In this document: positions 23,093-35,230 of the stretch, piece by piece | Layout: every line of letters starts with the position of its first letter | How positions within the stretch are numbered: position 1 is the stretch's first letter | Source: Plecoglossus altivelis | Taxonomy: Eukaryota; Chordata; Actinopteri; Osmeriformes; Plecoglossidae | Assembly: GCA_036571765.1 (NCBI GenBank) | Contig: BROE01000024.1 | Coordinates: 1,291,189-1,355,188, forward strand | Length of the DNA stretch: 64,000 nucleotides | Direction of reading: 5' to 3' | Program-made: the position numbers and the translations under genes | Notes under the pieces: model-generated | The model's database searches: none | Told to the model about the DNA's origin: nothing | Seen by the model: only the letters and a program-made list of their open reading frames with translations

Positions 23093-23106
23093 CCACTAGA
23101 TGGAGG
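23093..23106 (+). promoter_or_regulatory. CTCF-like motif
   Basis: CCACTAGATGGAGG matches the first 11 core positions and differs at the 3' end. It is oriented opposite to the motifs at 10.2 and 10.6 kb. Confidence 0.3.
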
Positions 23107-25079
23107 TAGATCCCATAGCAGAGTATTCTATAATATTTTATAGGGCCTGACAACAACACTGGTGTGGCACCACAGGACCCGAGCAACATGACCCACAGAG
23201 CACTATGGTCACACCGAACATATTGTACTACACGTATAGATTGATATACTGTAGGCACATATAGCTAAACAATATTTTTAGAAACAAGTTTGTAAATAAT
23301 AAAAAATACATTTTTCTTGTGATGTAAATCACACATAGTACATATGAAAGCATACAAAACATATCTCCTCATTATTAAATCAGTACGTTCATACCACTCA
23401 AGTTCATAAGTTCATTCAAGTTGGGTTCTACTGCAAGATACTGTATGTGAATTACATGCAGCAATAACGAAGAACTGGCTATCAAAACCCACGAAGAAAA
23501 TAAAATTGAGCACCAGAAAGTCTGCTGCTACAAATGTTCAGAACGATATGTGAACAAAATGTGACAAACAATGAAAAGTAATCAAATAAATTATGAAATG
23601 GCTTGACTTGACTTAATGTGGAATATGATAATACTGTAGGCCACCTTGTACCACTCTAATGGAAAGAAAATTATACAGCTGATTCATGGATTGTGGAAAA
23701 GTGACATGCCATTCTTTTCTTCTCAGCCTTGACTCAAAATGCTATGCTTCGGTGTTAATGGTGGCTAAAAGCACACATTTTAGAAAGATTATCGTAGTTG
23801 GAGAATATTACATGTGCAGTTTAACATTCATTCAAACCCTTTCTTCCATTACACACACCCATATCCACACCTACTCTCCACCCTCCCTACCACATAGACA
23901 ATGAGAAATACTGCATGAGCTTTAAGTCTCTATACGTTGTAAATTCTTATCAGTGCACAATCTTACGAACTGAAAGAGAATCAATTTTACCAGGGATCAC
24001 ATTTGACAATGCCCATTTTCCCATTGCTAGTTGTTTTCATTTAACATGATACACTACAATGCAGAAGTTTAAATAGTGATAGTGGAAAGTAGAATCTCCG
24101 GTGGGCTGAAAATGAAAAATATGTCAACAGATGTTTAGTGTTATGAAAGAAAGCTAAGTCTCAAGAATTTCTCTTCATAGAGAATTGCACACTTAAGCAT
24201 CCATTCACAGTAACTTCAGCATCAGACTAGGCAGAATATTGGTGTCATATAATATAATGCTTTGCATTGGCTCAGTGGCTTCCATTTCCCCGTAATGAAT
24301 ATTCATAACATTCATAGTTAACTCTTTTTTAAGACAATAAACCAGCCCTAAACATGTCAGGTTGTTTCCCGTCCCTTAACAAGATCAATCCCAGTTGTGG
24401 GTGTCAGAACGTCTTTTTAAACAAAGAGAGATTTTTTTTAACCCCTAATCCTCTGTTCCCCACTAAACAGCTCCAGCATGTTGTTATGCTGTTTTCTGTT
24501 CCTTTCAGATGTCTGTATGAGACAAACCAAGTCGTCAGATGTTTGCCCATACATAACACTCATCAACAAATGTTATTAATAAATCTTTGTTGTTAGAAAA
24601 ACACATTTACTTCCACACTCCACTTCGTTTTAAATAAAGAAATATTGGCGCTCATATATGTCTCCTGTCTGAGACTGCAGCTTGTCACCTGAAAGCAAAG
24701 GAGCATCCCATGGGATCGTAGAGAATGAAAACCTGTTTGAATGGCTGTGTTTTTGTTTATTTGTGATATGCATGTCATTACATTGTGTCCCTAACTTGAT
24801 TTTTGTGAGCAGCCGCCCATCTGGATCTTTAGTTTTGTCCTACATGATCTTCATTTAACAAATTACCCAACATCCCTGTGTCTGCTGAGTTTAGACAACT
24901 GAGCTGATTAAGAAGTTGGTTTTTGAACAATAATTTATTCTGAACCACCATTTCGTCACATGCAATTGTTTCATTTAAAGTTTTTTCTACCCTCTATTTC
25001 TCTCATGGAAGTCATGCTAATTCCAATTCTCTTTTTAGAGCAGCTTTTTAGTCTTGGAAAATATGATGAATCTGATTAG

Positions 25080-25260
25080 TCATTCAGACGGGCCGCTTCT
25101 TTTATGGTTACATTAACTAACACAAAGAGCCCCCCTACAGGTTAAAGTTTAAATGTGGATTAGCAGATAAAGCCCGTCATGATTAGGTTACTGTGGAGCC
25201 CTGAAGAAGAGAGTGTGAAAAAAGAGATTTGCTCGGCACATTATTTCACAAACATCTTCA
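25080..25260. promoter_or_regulatory. Candidate conserved non-coding element
   Basis: The island includes GGATTA (25157-25162, OTX/PITX type), AGATAA (25165-25170, GATA type on this strand) and TGATTAGG (25180-25187), which is a second TAATC core on the other strand. Nearby are CATTAACTAAC and TTAAAGTTTAAA. It has no frame and no repeat. Confidence 0.35.
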
Positions 25261-27612
25261 CTCTTTCTTTATGACTTCCTTTATTTCAATGTCATTTTTC
25301 TTGTTTCATCCTCTCATACACCCTGGATGGATATCAATTTTCGAGGAAAAGTCTTTGTACAATAATGCAAATGTGGGCTATGCACAACACAGTATGGAAA
25401 TGGATTGAAGAGGGAAAAAGGACTCATTAAGGACATATGGTGGAAGTGCTAAAAACCATTTGTTTTGGACAGAGAAATACATTTAAGATGATGTCAAAAC
25501 TGGTAAGACATCTGATATTTTCACACAATAAACAGTTTTTTTTTGTGATGGTGTAGTTCTTGATGATTTCATTGTGGGTGCTGTTTCACAAAATTAAAAA
25601 AGGCACTTTAGGCAGACTGACAAGACACTGCATGCTTTCTTTGAAAAATAGATTTTGAGGTTCAAGGTACATTATTGCCTTGATTTCTATGTTCAAATGT
25701 GTCTATGCATCATTTGCTACTACAACCATCACAACAGTCTAAATAGCAAGGCTTTGAAAAACTGTAATAGCTCACTTGGATCATGTTAAAGTATGCATAC
25801 AAATACTTAGGATTTGTTCTCCATTATTATCCAACATCAGTGAGACGGATATGAATAGAATTTTATGACCAGACATTATCAGAGCGAGTGCATGAGTTTT
25901 CTGATGATATAACTTACATGTCAATTTGTCTTTGTTCACCATACAACATGCACTGATGTACATTTCTAGTGGAGTTCAAAGGATGCGTCTATAGAGGTCA
26001 GACTTTCCATGAGTTCAAAAACCCTTTGAGACGGCATTGCTTGGAGACACATACAAAGTGAGCAGTGGGGCTTTCACAATTAATAACTGAAGCTTTTCCT
26101 GTGCATGGTATACTTCCCTCATGTGTCATATGTAGATAAGATGGTAGTTTATCGCCAAGGCCAGTGCAAACCAAGGGAAGGGAAGAAAAGTATTTGCCCA
26201 ACTGGTTACGTTTGAAAATCTTACCATTAGGAACACAGACAGTAATGCAAACTCAACCTTGCAATACTTCTGTGAGAGTGTGGGTGACGTAAACTTGCCT
26301 TGGCCAGCGTTTGTTTAGTCCTGGCCGCCCACTGTGGATGGCTAGTTCAACAATATTGTCTGGGTCCCTTTGATGTCCCCTAGGTTTTTGTCAACTATTC
26401 CTTGTCATCCATCTCAATGCTTGTTGAGCGCCACATGATGAGGTCTGTCATGGACATAAAGCGAAGGAAGGAGGGAGACAAATCATCTGAATGTAATCAC
26501 ATTTCCACCACTCTCATCACATATGTATGAAAACCATCCCATGCAAAACATTGGTATGAATAGACGGAGTGCCATTATTATTTTTGTAGTGAACAATGGT
26601 CATTAGCATCACTGAATCATAGATTACAAGTTGTTGGAAGAGTCAACTGAATTTCATAAAAGACATAATGTTTTAGAAACTATATGGCCATTAAAACTAG
26701 ACTGCAACGTGTTGATTTCTTGTGTGATAATGACACAAATTCAGGAAGATGTTTCAAGTTATACCCATATTTTTCATTTTTCAAAGTGTCTATTACCATA
26801 TTCATGACAGATTTGTTATTGTTCCACAACCAAAGAAATCCAAACATTTTTAACACAAAGTGTGTCAAAAACACAAAACAGTGCAGAGCAAACAAATGAA
26901 GAGGGTGCAAGACTTTCATCTTCAGCGCTTCCTCTTTGTTGTATTCAAGTCACTTTTTGTTAATTCTCCAGCCATAGTGGCAGGACATGGAGGTTTCTAA
27001 AGGATCTGGACTCTCATTAAATTATTTCTGGGTGAAATAGACACAGGCTGAATGGAATCATTAAACTTCACCAGTTATAGGAATGCACTCAAGACACTGC
27101 CGTCTGCTCCTGAGATGAAAAGTGATGCATTTCCATGCTCTTCCAAAACCTTTAATATGCCATGAAAAGATATGACATCAATCCTGGCAAAAACACAAGG
27201 GAGAAATGAATGATACCATTGAAGACTCTAAGACATCAATCATGCTCAATACTTTCGAAAAACAATGCAGTTTTGTTTGCGTTTCAGCGGTGACAAACAA
27301 CACTTGTGACTGGCTTAAAATTGTCAATTTCCATTACTCAAGACCTGAAGCAAATCAGAATTAAACTATGGCCCCGTTGCTAGGCAGCTGAGTTCTCTTG
27401 ACATGGTGGTTAGTTTTTCTTTCATCGCTTGACAAGAGAGAATTGAATGGAGTCTTGAAAAAGTTGCTTAAGGCGCTCAGGGGAGGGGGATAATTGAAGC
27501 TTCTGAATTGTATGGCGAGCCCTTGTGTGGGGAAACTTTGGGAGCGCGTAGAGAGAGTCCATCACGACAAAATTTTAACTCTTGTACACAAACTTGACCC
27601 CGGGACTTTCAG
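25261..27612. other. Non-coding stretch, nothing recognised
   Basis: No gene or repeat family is seen. A near-match to an RFX X-box (GTTGCTAGGCAGC, 27376-27388) lies in a balanced-composition patch around 27340-27440. Confidence 0.5.
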
Positions 27613-27699
27613 GGCGCAGGGTATTCACAGTTGATTTGCGTATGAGGACAATACTTGGTGTGACTTCGGTTGCAAACACAACAGAGGATATAGAGACAG
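27613..27699 (+). other. Candidate 87-nt exon (low confidence)
   Basis: It is bounded by ...GGGACTTTCAG (ending at 27612) and a consensus donor CAG/GTGAGT (GT at 27700). It is open in the frame containing LRMRTILGVTSVANTTED. The donor is strong and the acceptor's pyrimidine tract is weak. The protein is not recognised. Confidence 0.13.
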
Positions 27700-28132
27700 G
27701 TGAGTGTGTAGTGATGAAGAGGCCTCCATGTGTACATCGTAACAAGAGTAGAAGTCCTTCACTTCACTATAGGCACAAGGGATGTTTAAAGAGATCCAAG
27801 AGGAATCAGAAAAATCCATGCCTGAAGTTAAATTGATTAAATCATACTTGTTGGTGCGTGCTGCCAGACATTTCGATTTCATTCTCAGACAAGTATCAAC
27901 TCATACAAGGTCAGTCATTGTTGATTTTCTTGTTAAATCTTTTCCTAAATATAGAGGAACTTCGTTAAGTGAACAGTGGGAAAGGAAAGGCTATCCCTTT
28001 AATGACCTACCGAGGAGGCAGTCCTGTGATAGTGCACACCCAGTTTAAGAGGGAAGCAATTACTGCAGGATTAACATTCATGGTTATTTACAGTTGCTTT
28101 TGTGCTTGCTTCGATGCTCTGACTTCCACTGT

Positions 28133-28332
28133 GGAAAAAAAGAGAGCGAAAAAGAGAGTGCAAGAAAGAGTTTGAGAGAGAGTGCAAGCACAATGAAGAC
28201 AGAATAAGAAGTGGGGGTGCAGGGGCGGTTGTGTGTGTTTGGGGATGGGGTGGGGGGTTTGTTAGATTCACAACCGAGGAAGCTGTGGTGGGAGCATTGG
28301 GGTGGTGGGGCACAGGGGTGGGGGGCGGGGGG
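28133..28332. repeat. GA-rich then G-rich low-complexity block, G-quadruplex capable
   Basis: Positions 28133-28187 are GA-rich. Between 28213 and 28257 come G5, G4, G4, G4 and G6 tracts. Between 28299 and 28332 come G4, G4, G4, G6 and G6 tracts with loops of 4, 4, 1 and 1. Both G-rich segments satisfy the four-tract quadruplex rule on the plus strand. Confidence 0.75.
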
Positions 28333-28394
28333 TGTTGTTTGGACGCGAGAGGTACAGCGAGGTGGCTGGGTCCATTGTGAGGACACCACCTCTC

Positions 28395-28640
28395 TCATTA
28401 TGCCCTCTCAATCAACGCTCCTGCTCACAGGAAGCCCCTGTAAAGCCCATCTGCCATAGCTAATCTACAGGCAGCCGCGCCTGCGTCTGGGCCCGCTACC
28501 CTCAGCCGTATTATTCCCAGATCCAAGGCTTCGCCAGGGATCAGCCAAAGCCCATTAAAGTAAATAATAGCCAGAAATGACAGGCTTAGCGCGGATTGGG
28601 GAGGAAGTTGAAGACCAGTTTGAGTCATGAGCTCTGATTA
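28395..28640. promoter_or_regulatory. Candidate conserved non-coding element, GC-balanced
   Basis: This is the most GC-rich non-repeat patch of its neighbourhood. It includes CAGCCGCGCCTGCGTCTGGG (28472-28491) and a run of CATTAAAGTAAATAAT. It is sandwiched between a G-rich block and a (GA)n microsatellite. It has no frame that resembles a protein. Complex, non-repetitive sequence of this kind is typical of conserved enhancers. Confidence 0.35.
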
Positions 28641-28660
28641 ATAAAGAAAAGCATTTGGGG

Positions 28661-28668
28661 GGAGAGAG

Positions 28669-28713
<45 letters not shown>

Positions 28714-28740
28714 GAAAGAGAGAGAGGGAGGGAGAAAGAA
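28661..28740. repeat. (GA)n microsatellite, about 80 bp
   Basis: A long GA run, pure at about 28672-28704 and interrupted by CAG, AAG and GGG units to 28740. It should be highly variable between individuals. Confidence 0.95.
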
Positions 28741-30449
28741 ATGTGGGACATTGGGGAATAAAAAAAAGAACCCTGTTACCAAGAATTCCTCAACCTCAGG
28801 GTTGTTAGGGCTTGCGCTACCGTCTGAGGCATTAGCAAACGTTTAGCCAATTTTTCTTTGATGAAGTGAAAACATTATGGGAGGGTAGGAGTGAGTCGCC
28901 GAAGTGGGATGGGAATCTAGTGCAATAGTAAGAGGTGCCTCAAGACCTCAGCTGGAATATCTTCAAGAGTCAACCTCAGTGGGAGAAGCCGTTGTTTTGT
29001 GGATAAAGGCATGTGTGTGGGAGAGAGGGGGAGGGGAGGGTTGGATTAATTGTGAAACATCAAGCATACATGCCTCAACTAAAATAGGAAATTACTCTAT
29101 TTGCAGATATTCTCTTGGGTTGAACAACTCTAAAAGAACAAGACCCTCACTTATCATTGTCAAATTCACTCGTTTTGTAGGCTCACCAAGGCTCGCCCAA
29201 TCAATGCTGCGAAAGGCATGATGTACAAAAGCCTATGAGATTACCTGATAAAGTTGTGAACATTTGACAATGAAAATGTGAGTCAACCTGTGATTCAACT
29301 GTAATTCAAGTGAATGTCTTAAAAAGATTGTCAACAACAACACTATCTTAGTCCTCTCAGTCCATAATGACTCAACAATTACAGACAGAATAGCCAGAAT
29401 AGCATTGTCTTTAACCTTGTGATGACAGACATTCTCAGCTCTGGTCCCTGGGGATTAGCCTCACACTATAACACCTAGCTCTATGTTACCTAAGGTTTCA
29501 AGCATCAGAGCAAAAACCTCTCCGTCAACATATCTAGTCTATCATGTCAGGACTTCTGTGACTGGGAAAGCAGTGGTAACGTAAGATAAGATTGTATATA
29601 AGATGACTACATATAATGGGTAAAGCACTGTTCAAATTGCAGTAGTGGGTTCACCATGTATGTTTATCATCTAAACGAACTCCTTCCAGTGCATGCTTGA
29701 TTTAACATGACCTGTCATTGGGTTGTCAGTCTGCTGGAGATTATGTCAAACGTGTAAGTACACCTCTGCCTAACTGCAGTTAATATTGCTGATAATACGT
29801 TTGTGAAAGAATTTGAATGTGCTCAATAAATCACTAATAATGCAAACTTGCAATGGTCAGTGGTTAACATGGATGCATCTGATTGGCAACTTGCCCTGCC
29901 TTATGTGTAGATGTGCCAGTTTTAGATTTGCATGGAAATGTGCATGCGTTTCTTTAAGACTGTGTGCTATTGATCTATTGGTTACAAGACATTTCAAAAA
30001 AAAAAAAATCAGTGGTCTATGGCAAAAATACATGTTTGTGGTACCTTGAATTCAAAGATGTAATGAAGTATTAAAGATCTTCTGGATGTTTTATTGACAA
30101 CTTTGTGAAATATATAAAACAAAAGATTTTGGCCAGGCCCCAAGAGAACTGCTTGTGCTTGTTTTTTTTTCCCCAGGAGTGTTTAATGGTATCGATTTTT
30201 ATTGTTCAGTGAACTGTGTGAAGCCTTTGACAGTTATATTGAACGGATACTATTCTCTGAAACCTGTTGTGAAAACCAACTGATTTGGACATATGCTCTT
30301 AAAACCCCAATTTTTTAATGTCTAAAAGAGGATTGTCAACAGGATTTTAATGAGCTTCCTAACCTCTCTGTTTAAATTTGCCATAGGATTTTCCGTGTTG
30401 AGTTTATTCTTATTTTCCTGTCTCCTTTCTTCCAAATCCTCTTCTGCAG
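28741..30449. other. Non-coding stretch, nothing recognised
   Basis: It contains a G-rich patch at 29021-29042 and an A-run at about 29997-30008. No gene. Confidence 0.5.
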
Positions 30450-30529
30450 CCTTCACACCAGAAGCCAAGCTGGCTGCAGGGGCTCTGATGGAGTTTAGAG
30501 GCACCTTATTCAACACTGATGCGACAGAT
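30450..30529 (+). other. Candidate 80-nt exon (best of the splice-bounded segments)
   Basis: A long pyrimidine tract (about 30407-30446) ends in TTCTGCAG at 30449, an excellent acceptor. The donor at 30530 is GAT/GTGAGT. Between them one frame is open and reads as FTPEAKLAAGALMEFRGTLF and onward. I do not recognise the protein. An exon of a long non-coding RNA, or chance, is equally possible. Confidence 0.25.
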
Positions 30530-30943
30530 GTGAGTGCTTTGTTGGCCAGTAGAGGCCTCCCATGTCTTGTATAACTTCCAGAACAGTCTCTTGATACATG
30601 TTGCAGACATGCATGAGCACAGGCCAAAGACATTTATTGGGAAAAGGGATGGGTGTCTTTTAATGTACAATGTGCTTTAACAGGGTTTTATTATGTATGA
30701 AATGTCCTTTAAAGCTCTCAATCTTGTCCATAAACAGTACAGGCTACTAATTTAAGGCTAAATAGAGACATGAAATGTGAATCTGAAAATGAACTGGACA
30801 TGCACATGTAGAAGACTCTGTTTTTGACAGACTTGTTGACTCCTTTAAGAACAAACAAGTCTGTCACCTGTTCCTCCCTCCCTCCTCTCGCTAGGGGATT
30901 CTATGGTGTGAGACACATCATTGCTTTTTGACCATGGACTCTT

Positions 30944-30968
30944 TCTCTCCTCTCCTCTCCTCTCCTCT
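30944..30968. repeat. (TCTCC)n microsatellite
   Basis: Four full TCTCC units plus a partial one. Confidence 0.9.
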
Positions 30969-30999
30969 GTGTCCTGGCTGATCTGTCCTCTTCAGTAAA

Positions 31000-31340
31000 C
31001 TGAATACACATCCTTGACCAGGCTCGCCTAAACGAAGCCCATCGCCCTTCATGCACCACAAAAGTGCTACTGTGTGTCACCCAGGGCTTTCTTCCCAGGA
31101 GTCAGCGGGATTTCTATATCCGTCGTCATGGCGACACAGCGACAAGGGAGGAAAAATTGAACGCTAACCTCTGGCTTTTGCCGGCTCCCAGGCCACATTG
31201 AGAGGTCTGCTGAGTTCATTAGAGAACACCCAAAAAATACCCCCTTTTGTTTAACTTTGTCATTTGTCAATGAAATCCCTCTCTGAAAAGGCCTGACCAC
31301 GACCTTGCAATGTCATCTGTCAAGTACAGTAATAATTGTT
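31000..31340. promoter_or_regulatory. Candidate conserved non-coding element with X-box
   Basis: A balanced, repeat-free island. GTCGTC-AT-GGCGAC at 31122-31135 satisfies the RFX X-box consensus RYYNYY-N(1-3)-RRNRAC at all positions. No credible frame. Confidence 0.4.
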
Positions 31341-31829
31341 GGGATAACAGAGCATACAAGAAAGAACATTTCCCTGTGCATAATTTACATTTCAGGCAAA
31401 TTGTGTGCAAGGAGATTTATAAAGGTCAACTTGTATCAACAGAAAGTCTGCATCATTGAAACCAGGGCATAATGGAAGCTTCTACTATCAGCTTATTAAA
31501 ATTCTAAGTACAGAGTGTTCAGCTCATTGCTACAGTGTAAATGAGAAAAGCATTTCTCTGGACGTACAAAGGACAAATAGCAAATAGATTTAGGCATGTT
31601 TAAAAAATGATGTTGAAAGCAAACAGCAAACATAGTACCATCTTCTACATTTCAGTGACAAGAATATTCCTCTGCACACTTCTGCCATGCACACCTGATC
31701 CCTCTTGAGCAATGCATAAAGAGAAAATGGAGAGGTGTTTCGGATGATCCCTCAATGGTGAAGGCCTAGTTACATTAACTTCCCAGATGTCATGGAGGAA
31801 GTAGGCCGCCCGGAGGAACGGAGTGGAGG
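31341..31829. other. Non-coding stretch, nothing recognised
   Basis: AT-rich sequence, no gene or repeat. Confidence 0.5.
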
Positions 31830-32080
31830 AGTATTGAAGAATTTGGTGTTATTAAAATCAAATCTGGGCGGGCTCACATGGCCCCCCTCTCTTTAAATTA
31901 CGATGGCAGTCAGAGACATTTGTGGCTATCGGAGGGAAAGGGAACACCATTTTCTATTCATTTGGCACCATGCCCAGATCTCATTCAGGCAAAAAAGAAA
32001 AAAAAAAATCTTCCTGTGGCAAACTTTGTCCCAGCCAATTAAAAGATGACGCTGGCCCTCCTCCTTCCTCGTTCTTTAAA
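31830..32080. promoter_or_regulatory. Candidate conserved non-coding element
   Basis: Non-repetitive island with TAAATTACGATGG (31893-31905), TTCCTGTGGC (RUNX/ETS-like) and CCAATTAAAAG near 32034. It is interrupted only by a short A-rich run (about 31993-32008). Confidence 0.35.
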
Positions 32081-34959
32081 ATGTGAATAGATCACAACTG
32101 CTTGATTACCAAGAAAGAATGGGTTTGTCTTTCGCATCAGAGCTTACTGGTGTGCTCATACAAATACTTTGTGATTTCTCCACTTCATCAATATCAAACA
32201 ATAAAAATACACAGCAGCCTAGCAAATGGAACTATAGTAACTTTCCGGTCAGTTTCCCAAACCATGTGCTTCAACGCAATGCCAAACAATAAATGAAATT
32301 GATCAGTGGTAGAATGAATATTTGCTGATATAAATGGTTCTGTATTGGGGGGGTTTGATCCCAGAGAGAATGTGTAAAATGTTATAAAGGGATTCCCGAA
32401 GGGACGACTTTGATCAGAGTTTCTCAACACAAGCTGATGACCCTATGGGAAAAGAAGATCTATACACTTCAACATGCGCTCCAACCCGGTCTTTACATCT
32501 CAATTTTTCTGTTTTGCCAAGAGAGTATGGCATTGGAAACAGCTGCACACTTTTTCTATTTCACCCCAAGGCAACATTCTCTTCTTAAAGAAGTGTTGAG
32601 CTGTGCCTCATGTGGAAATATCTTCTTGCGTTCTTCTCATACAAAAATCTCCCTCTGAAATACACAATCCCTAGACACAAAAACAGACAGCTAAGTTTGT
32701 TATGTCTAATGGTCTCTGGAGATACAGCACTGTACCTGTATCTTACTGATGATTATAACATATGTTCAAGAATCCTAGAAGCAGTTCAAACAACCACAAC
32801 CAATATTGTATATATGTTATTCATACTTGCAAAGTGCTATCCAGTACCATATTTTCCACTTTATTTTATTATTAACTGTATTCTTGCAGATAACATTGTT
32901 TTAAATAAACAGTCAAATGTATTCAACGCAACGGTTGAACTGGCCACTGCCTAAATGTCCTAGGTCACTGTGGCATTCACTGCCTTAATATGTTAAAGGT
33001 GGCAGAGTGGCCAAATCTTATATTGTCCTTTTGTCCATGCCATGCTAGAGGCCCGTGAGTCAGCATTGGTCATAGCTGTACAAAATGGTGGCCTAGGTGT
33101 AGATGGTCATCTGCCCTGGAAATATGCCAACTCAGGAGCAAGACCGGGAAATGGTTGTAGCAAACAACTGTGAAAAACAATGACAAAGAAACTGAAAACA
33201 CCTATGCCACAGAAAGTGTTTATGGTGAGTTAGGGGTGCGAGGACAGGAAAATGCAGAGTTGAGATATGTTGGTTTGATGATTGTGTGGACCAGTGTGAG
33301 CTTTGCTCTACGCAGTGTCTGTGTGCGTGCTTTAGCTACAACTTCCATCACATTCCTGAAGGTCATTTAGAAAGCGGAGGGCGAGCCACACTGACCCACT
33401 AACCATAGCCCCCACCATTACCACCACAGACACTTGCACATGCTTATCCATCAGTCAGTCCACAAACCTTACCAATCTTTTCTCCCAAATCAACTGTATT
33501 TTGTTGTTTCTGCACACACCTGTTTGTGACTCACATTTTCTGTGGTAAAAACCAATTAGCAATGGTAGGACTAGCAAAGGCACCAAGTGTCCTTGGCATC
33601 AAACTACTGTTTCTGTTCAATAGCTGCACAGCCTTTCTCTACTGTGCAAAGTGAACACACTTAACTAACAACTTCCTTCACATTGGATGCACTTTGAAAA
33701 ACGTCCTCCCCTTCTCAGAGCTTACAACGTGAGCCTGAGCAAGACAAGACCCTGCGGAACCGTTGGCTGGACAGCTGCTTGATGGATGGATCTATTTGAA
33801 ACTTGCTTTGTGGTACCTGTGCCTGTCCTGGGCATGGGTTCTAACTTGCATTGAATGCTGACAGAGCACTGTTGGGCTGAAGGCAGGCCAAGGAGGAAGG
33901 CAGCAGCATTGAACATGAAAACATTAATTGAGTAACAAGGTAACATGTCTATGAACGCAAGAAAATGCATGCAACAGAGCAAATCCCATTCATAAATACT
34001 CATGCACACATGCACGCACACACATTTACACACACACACACACAAATACACACAGGAGAAAGCCCCAGAAAGGATTCAGCCAAGCATCACCTTTTGTACT
34101 TGCTAGGAACAATGGCTTGACTGCACAAGTACAACGCCCAGCTGATCTGCTTTTCCTTCAATTCCACCTCTTTGGTTGCTTGTTCCTAAGACCACCATGA
34201 AACACGAAGGCCGTTGAAAGGCTGGATCAGCTCTAAAGGGGGTGTAAAACACAATTCATATCTCCCCTCTACTTGGAAAAGCGGCCACTGGAGCAGGAAA
34301 TGACACTGGATGTTTTAATCTTCAAACGATGGGTACCATAGTCCCTCTGGCTAAATGGCAGTTTGCTCAGATGTGACTGAGCAGTCTGCTTTCTCTGAGA
34401 GCTTGCACACTAGTTTAAGCTTTCAAAAAACTATAATCTTTTTTGAGGAAAAAAAATCTTCATTGACATTCATATTTTACACTTTCATATTTGTTTGGCT
34501 TCAAATATATTATTCCATGTCTGTCTTGGCTTAATCTTTTGTATTTTTGACATAAAAAATCTCAGGCAGTATTGAGATGCTATGACTTGCGGGTCTCAGA
34601 GTTGAACCAGGGCATTTTGGGAAGATAGACAGACGGCAGAGTCTCTGAAGGCCCAAGCTGGAGTCTCCTGCCTTGACCACACTATAAACACCTACCCCCC
34701 TGGCACTTGTCATCTACGGATGCCTGCTTCCCTCCAACGGGACTCACAGGGATTTAGCGATGGGAGAAATGACATGAGAAACAATTATATCCCCACCACC
34801 CCTATTTATATCCATGCCCTTTCAGATTGTGTTCCTATCAAGACTGACATATTGCCCTAGTCCTGGAGACGATTTGGACAGCAGGGATTTCATGTTCACA
34901 GCCAAGCATGGCTTCCAAAAAAAGAGAAGTCAGAGAAAAGAAGTGATTATTAGCTTGTG
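32081..34959. other. Non-coding stretch with a (CA)n tract
   Basis: No gene is seen. The only clear repeat is the CA tract at 34004-34055. Confidence 0.55.
34004..34055. repeat. (CA)n microsatellite, imperfect
   Basis: CA repeats interrupted by TG, CG, TTTA and AATA. Confidence 0.9.
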
Positions 34960-35230
34960 AGTATTATCTCAATTTATCAACGTCAGTAACAGTGGGAAAA
35001 GCAAGGCAAAGAGACATGCATATTAATTGAAAATAATCTGATTAAGTCACTGCAGTTTGACACTTTGTGAGATTGGCACTTTATCATTGGAGACAGACAT
35101 GTAAGATTGCTTATGTATACTGCAGACCGTCTAATCTGAGAACACTGCTTAATTGCGTGTTATCACCCTCTGATTGCCATGGCATTATATTAAATGGTAT
35201 GGTAATTACTCCACAGATTGTGGTGTAAAT
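34960..35230. promoter_or_regulatory. Candidate conserved non-coding element with POU/homeodomain motifs
   Basis: It contains ATGCATATTAATTGA (35016-35030), an octamer-like ATGCATATTAAT overlapping TTAATTGA. Nearby are AATCTGATTAAG, CTGCTTAATTGCG and GGTAATTACTCC. It is repeat-free and has no frame. Confidence 0.4.

Larger units (their letters stand above)
18401..25079. other. About 6.7 kb of non-coding DNA without recognisable genes
   Basis: AT-rich DNA with chance frames only. Items seen are the hairpin at 19124-19185, CTCF-like motifs at 21938 and 23093, and CAGGGTTTCCCTCCC near 22848, which is reminiscent of a hAT transposon end but without a partner. The remainder is unassigned. Confidence 0.55.

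Noticed and set aside
28655..28846. Arg/Glu-repeat frame over the GA tract
   Set aside because: It is a translation of a microsatellite.
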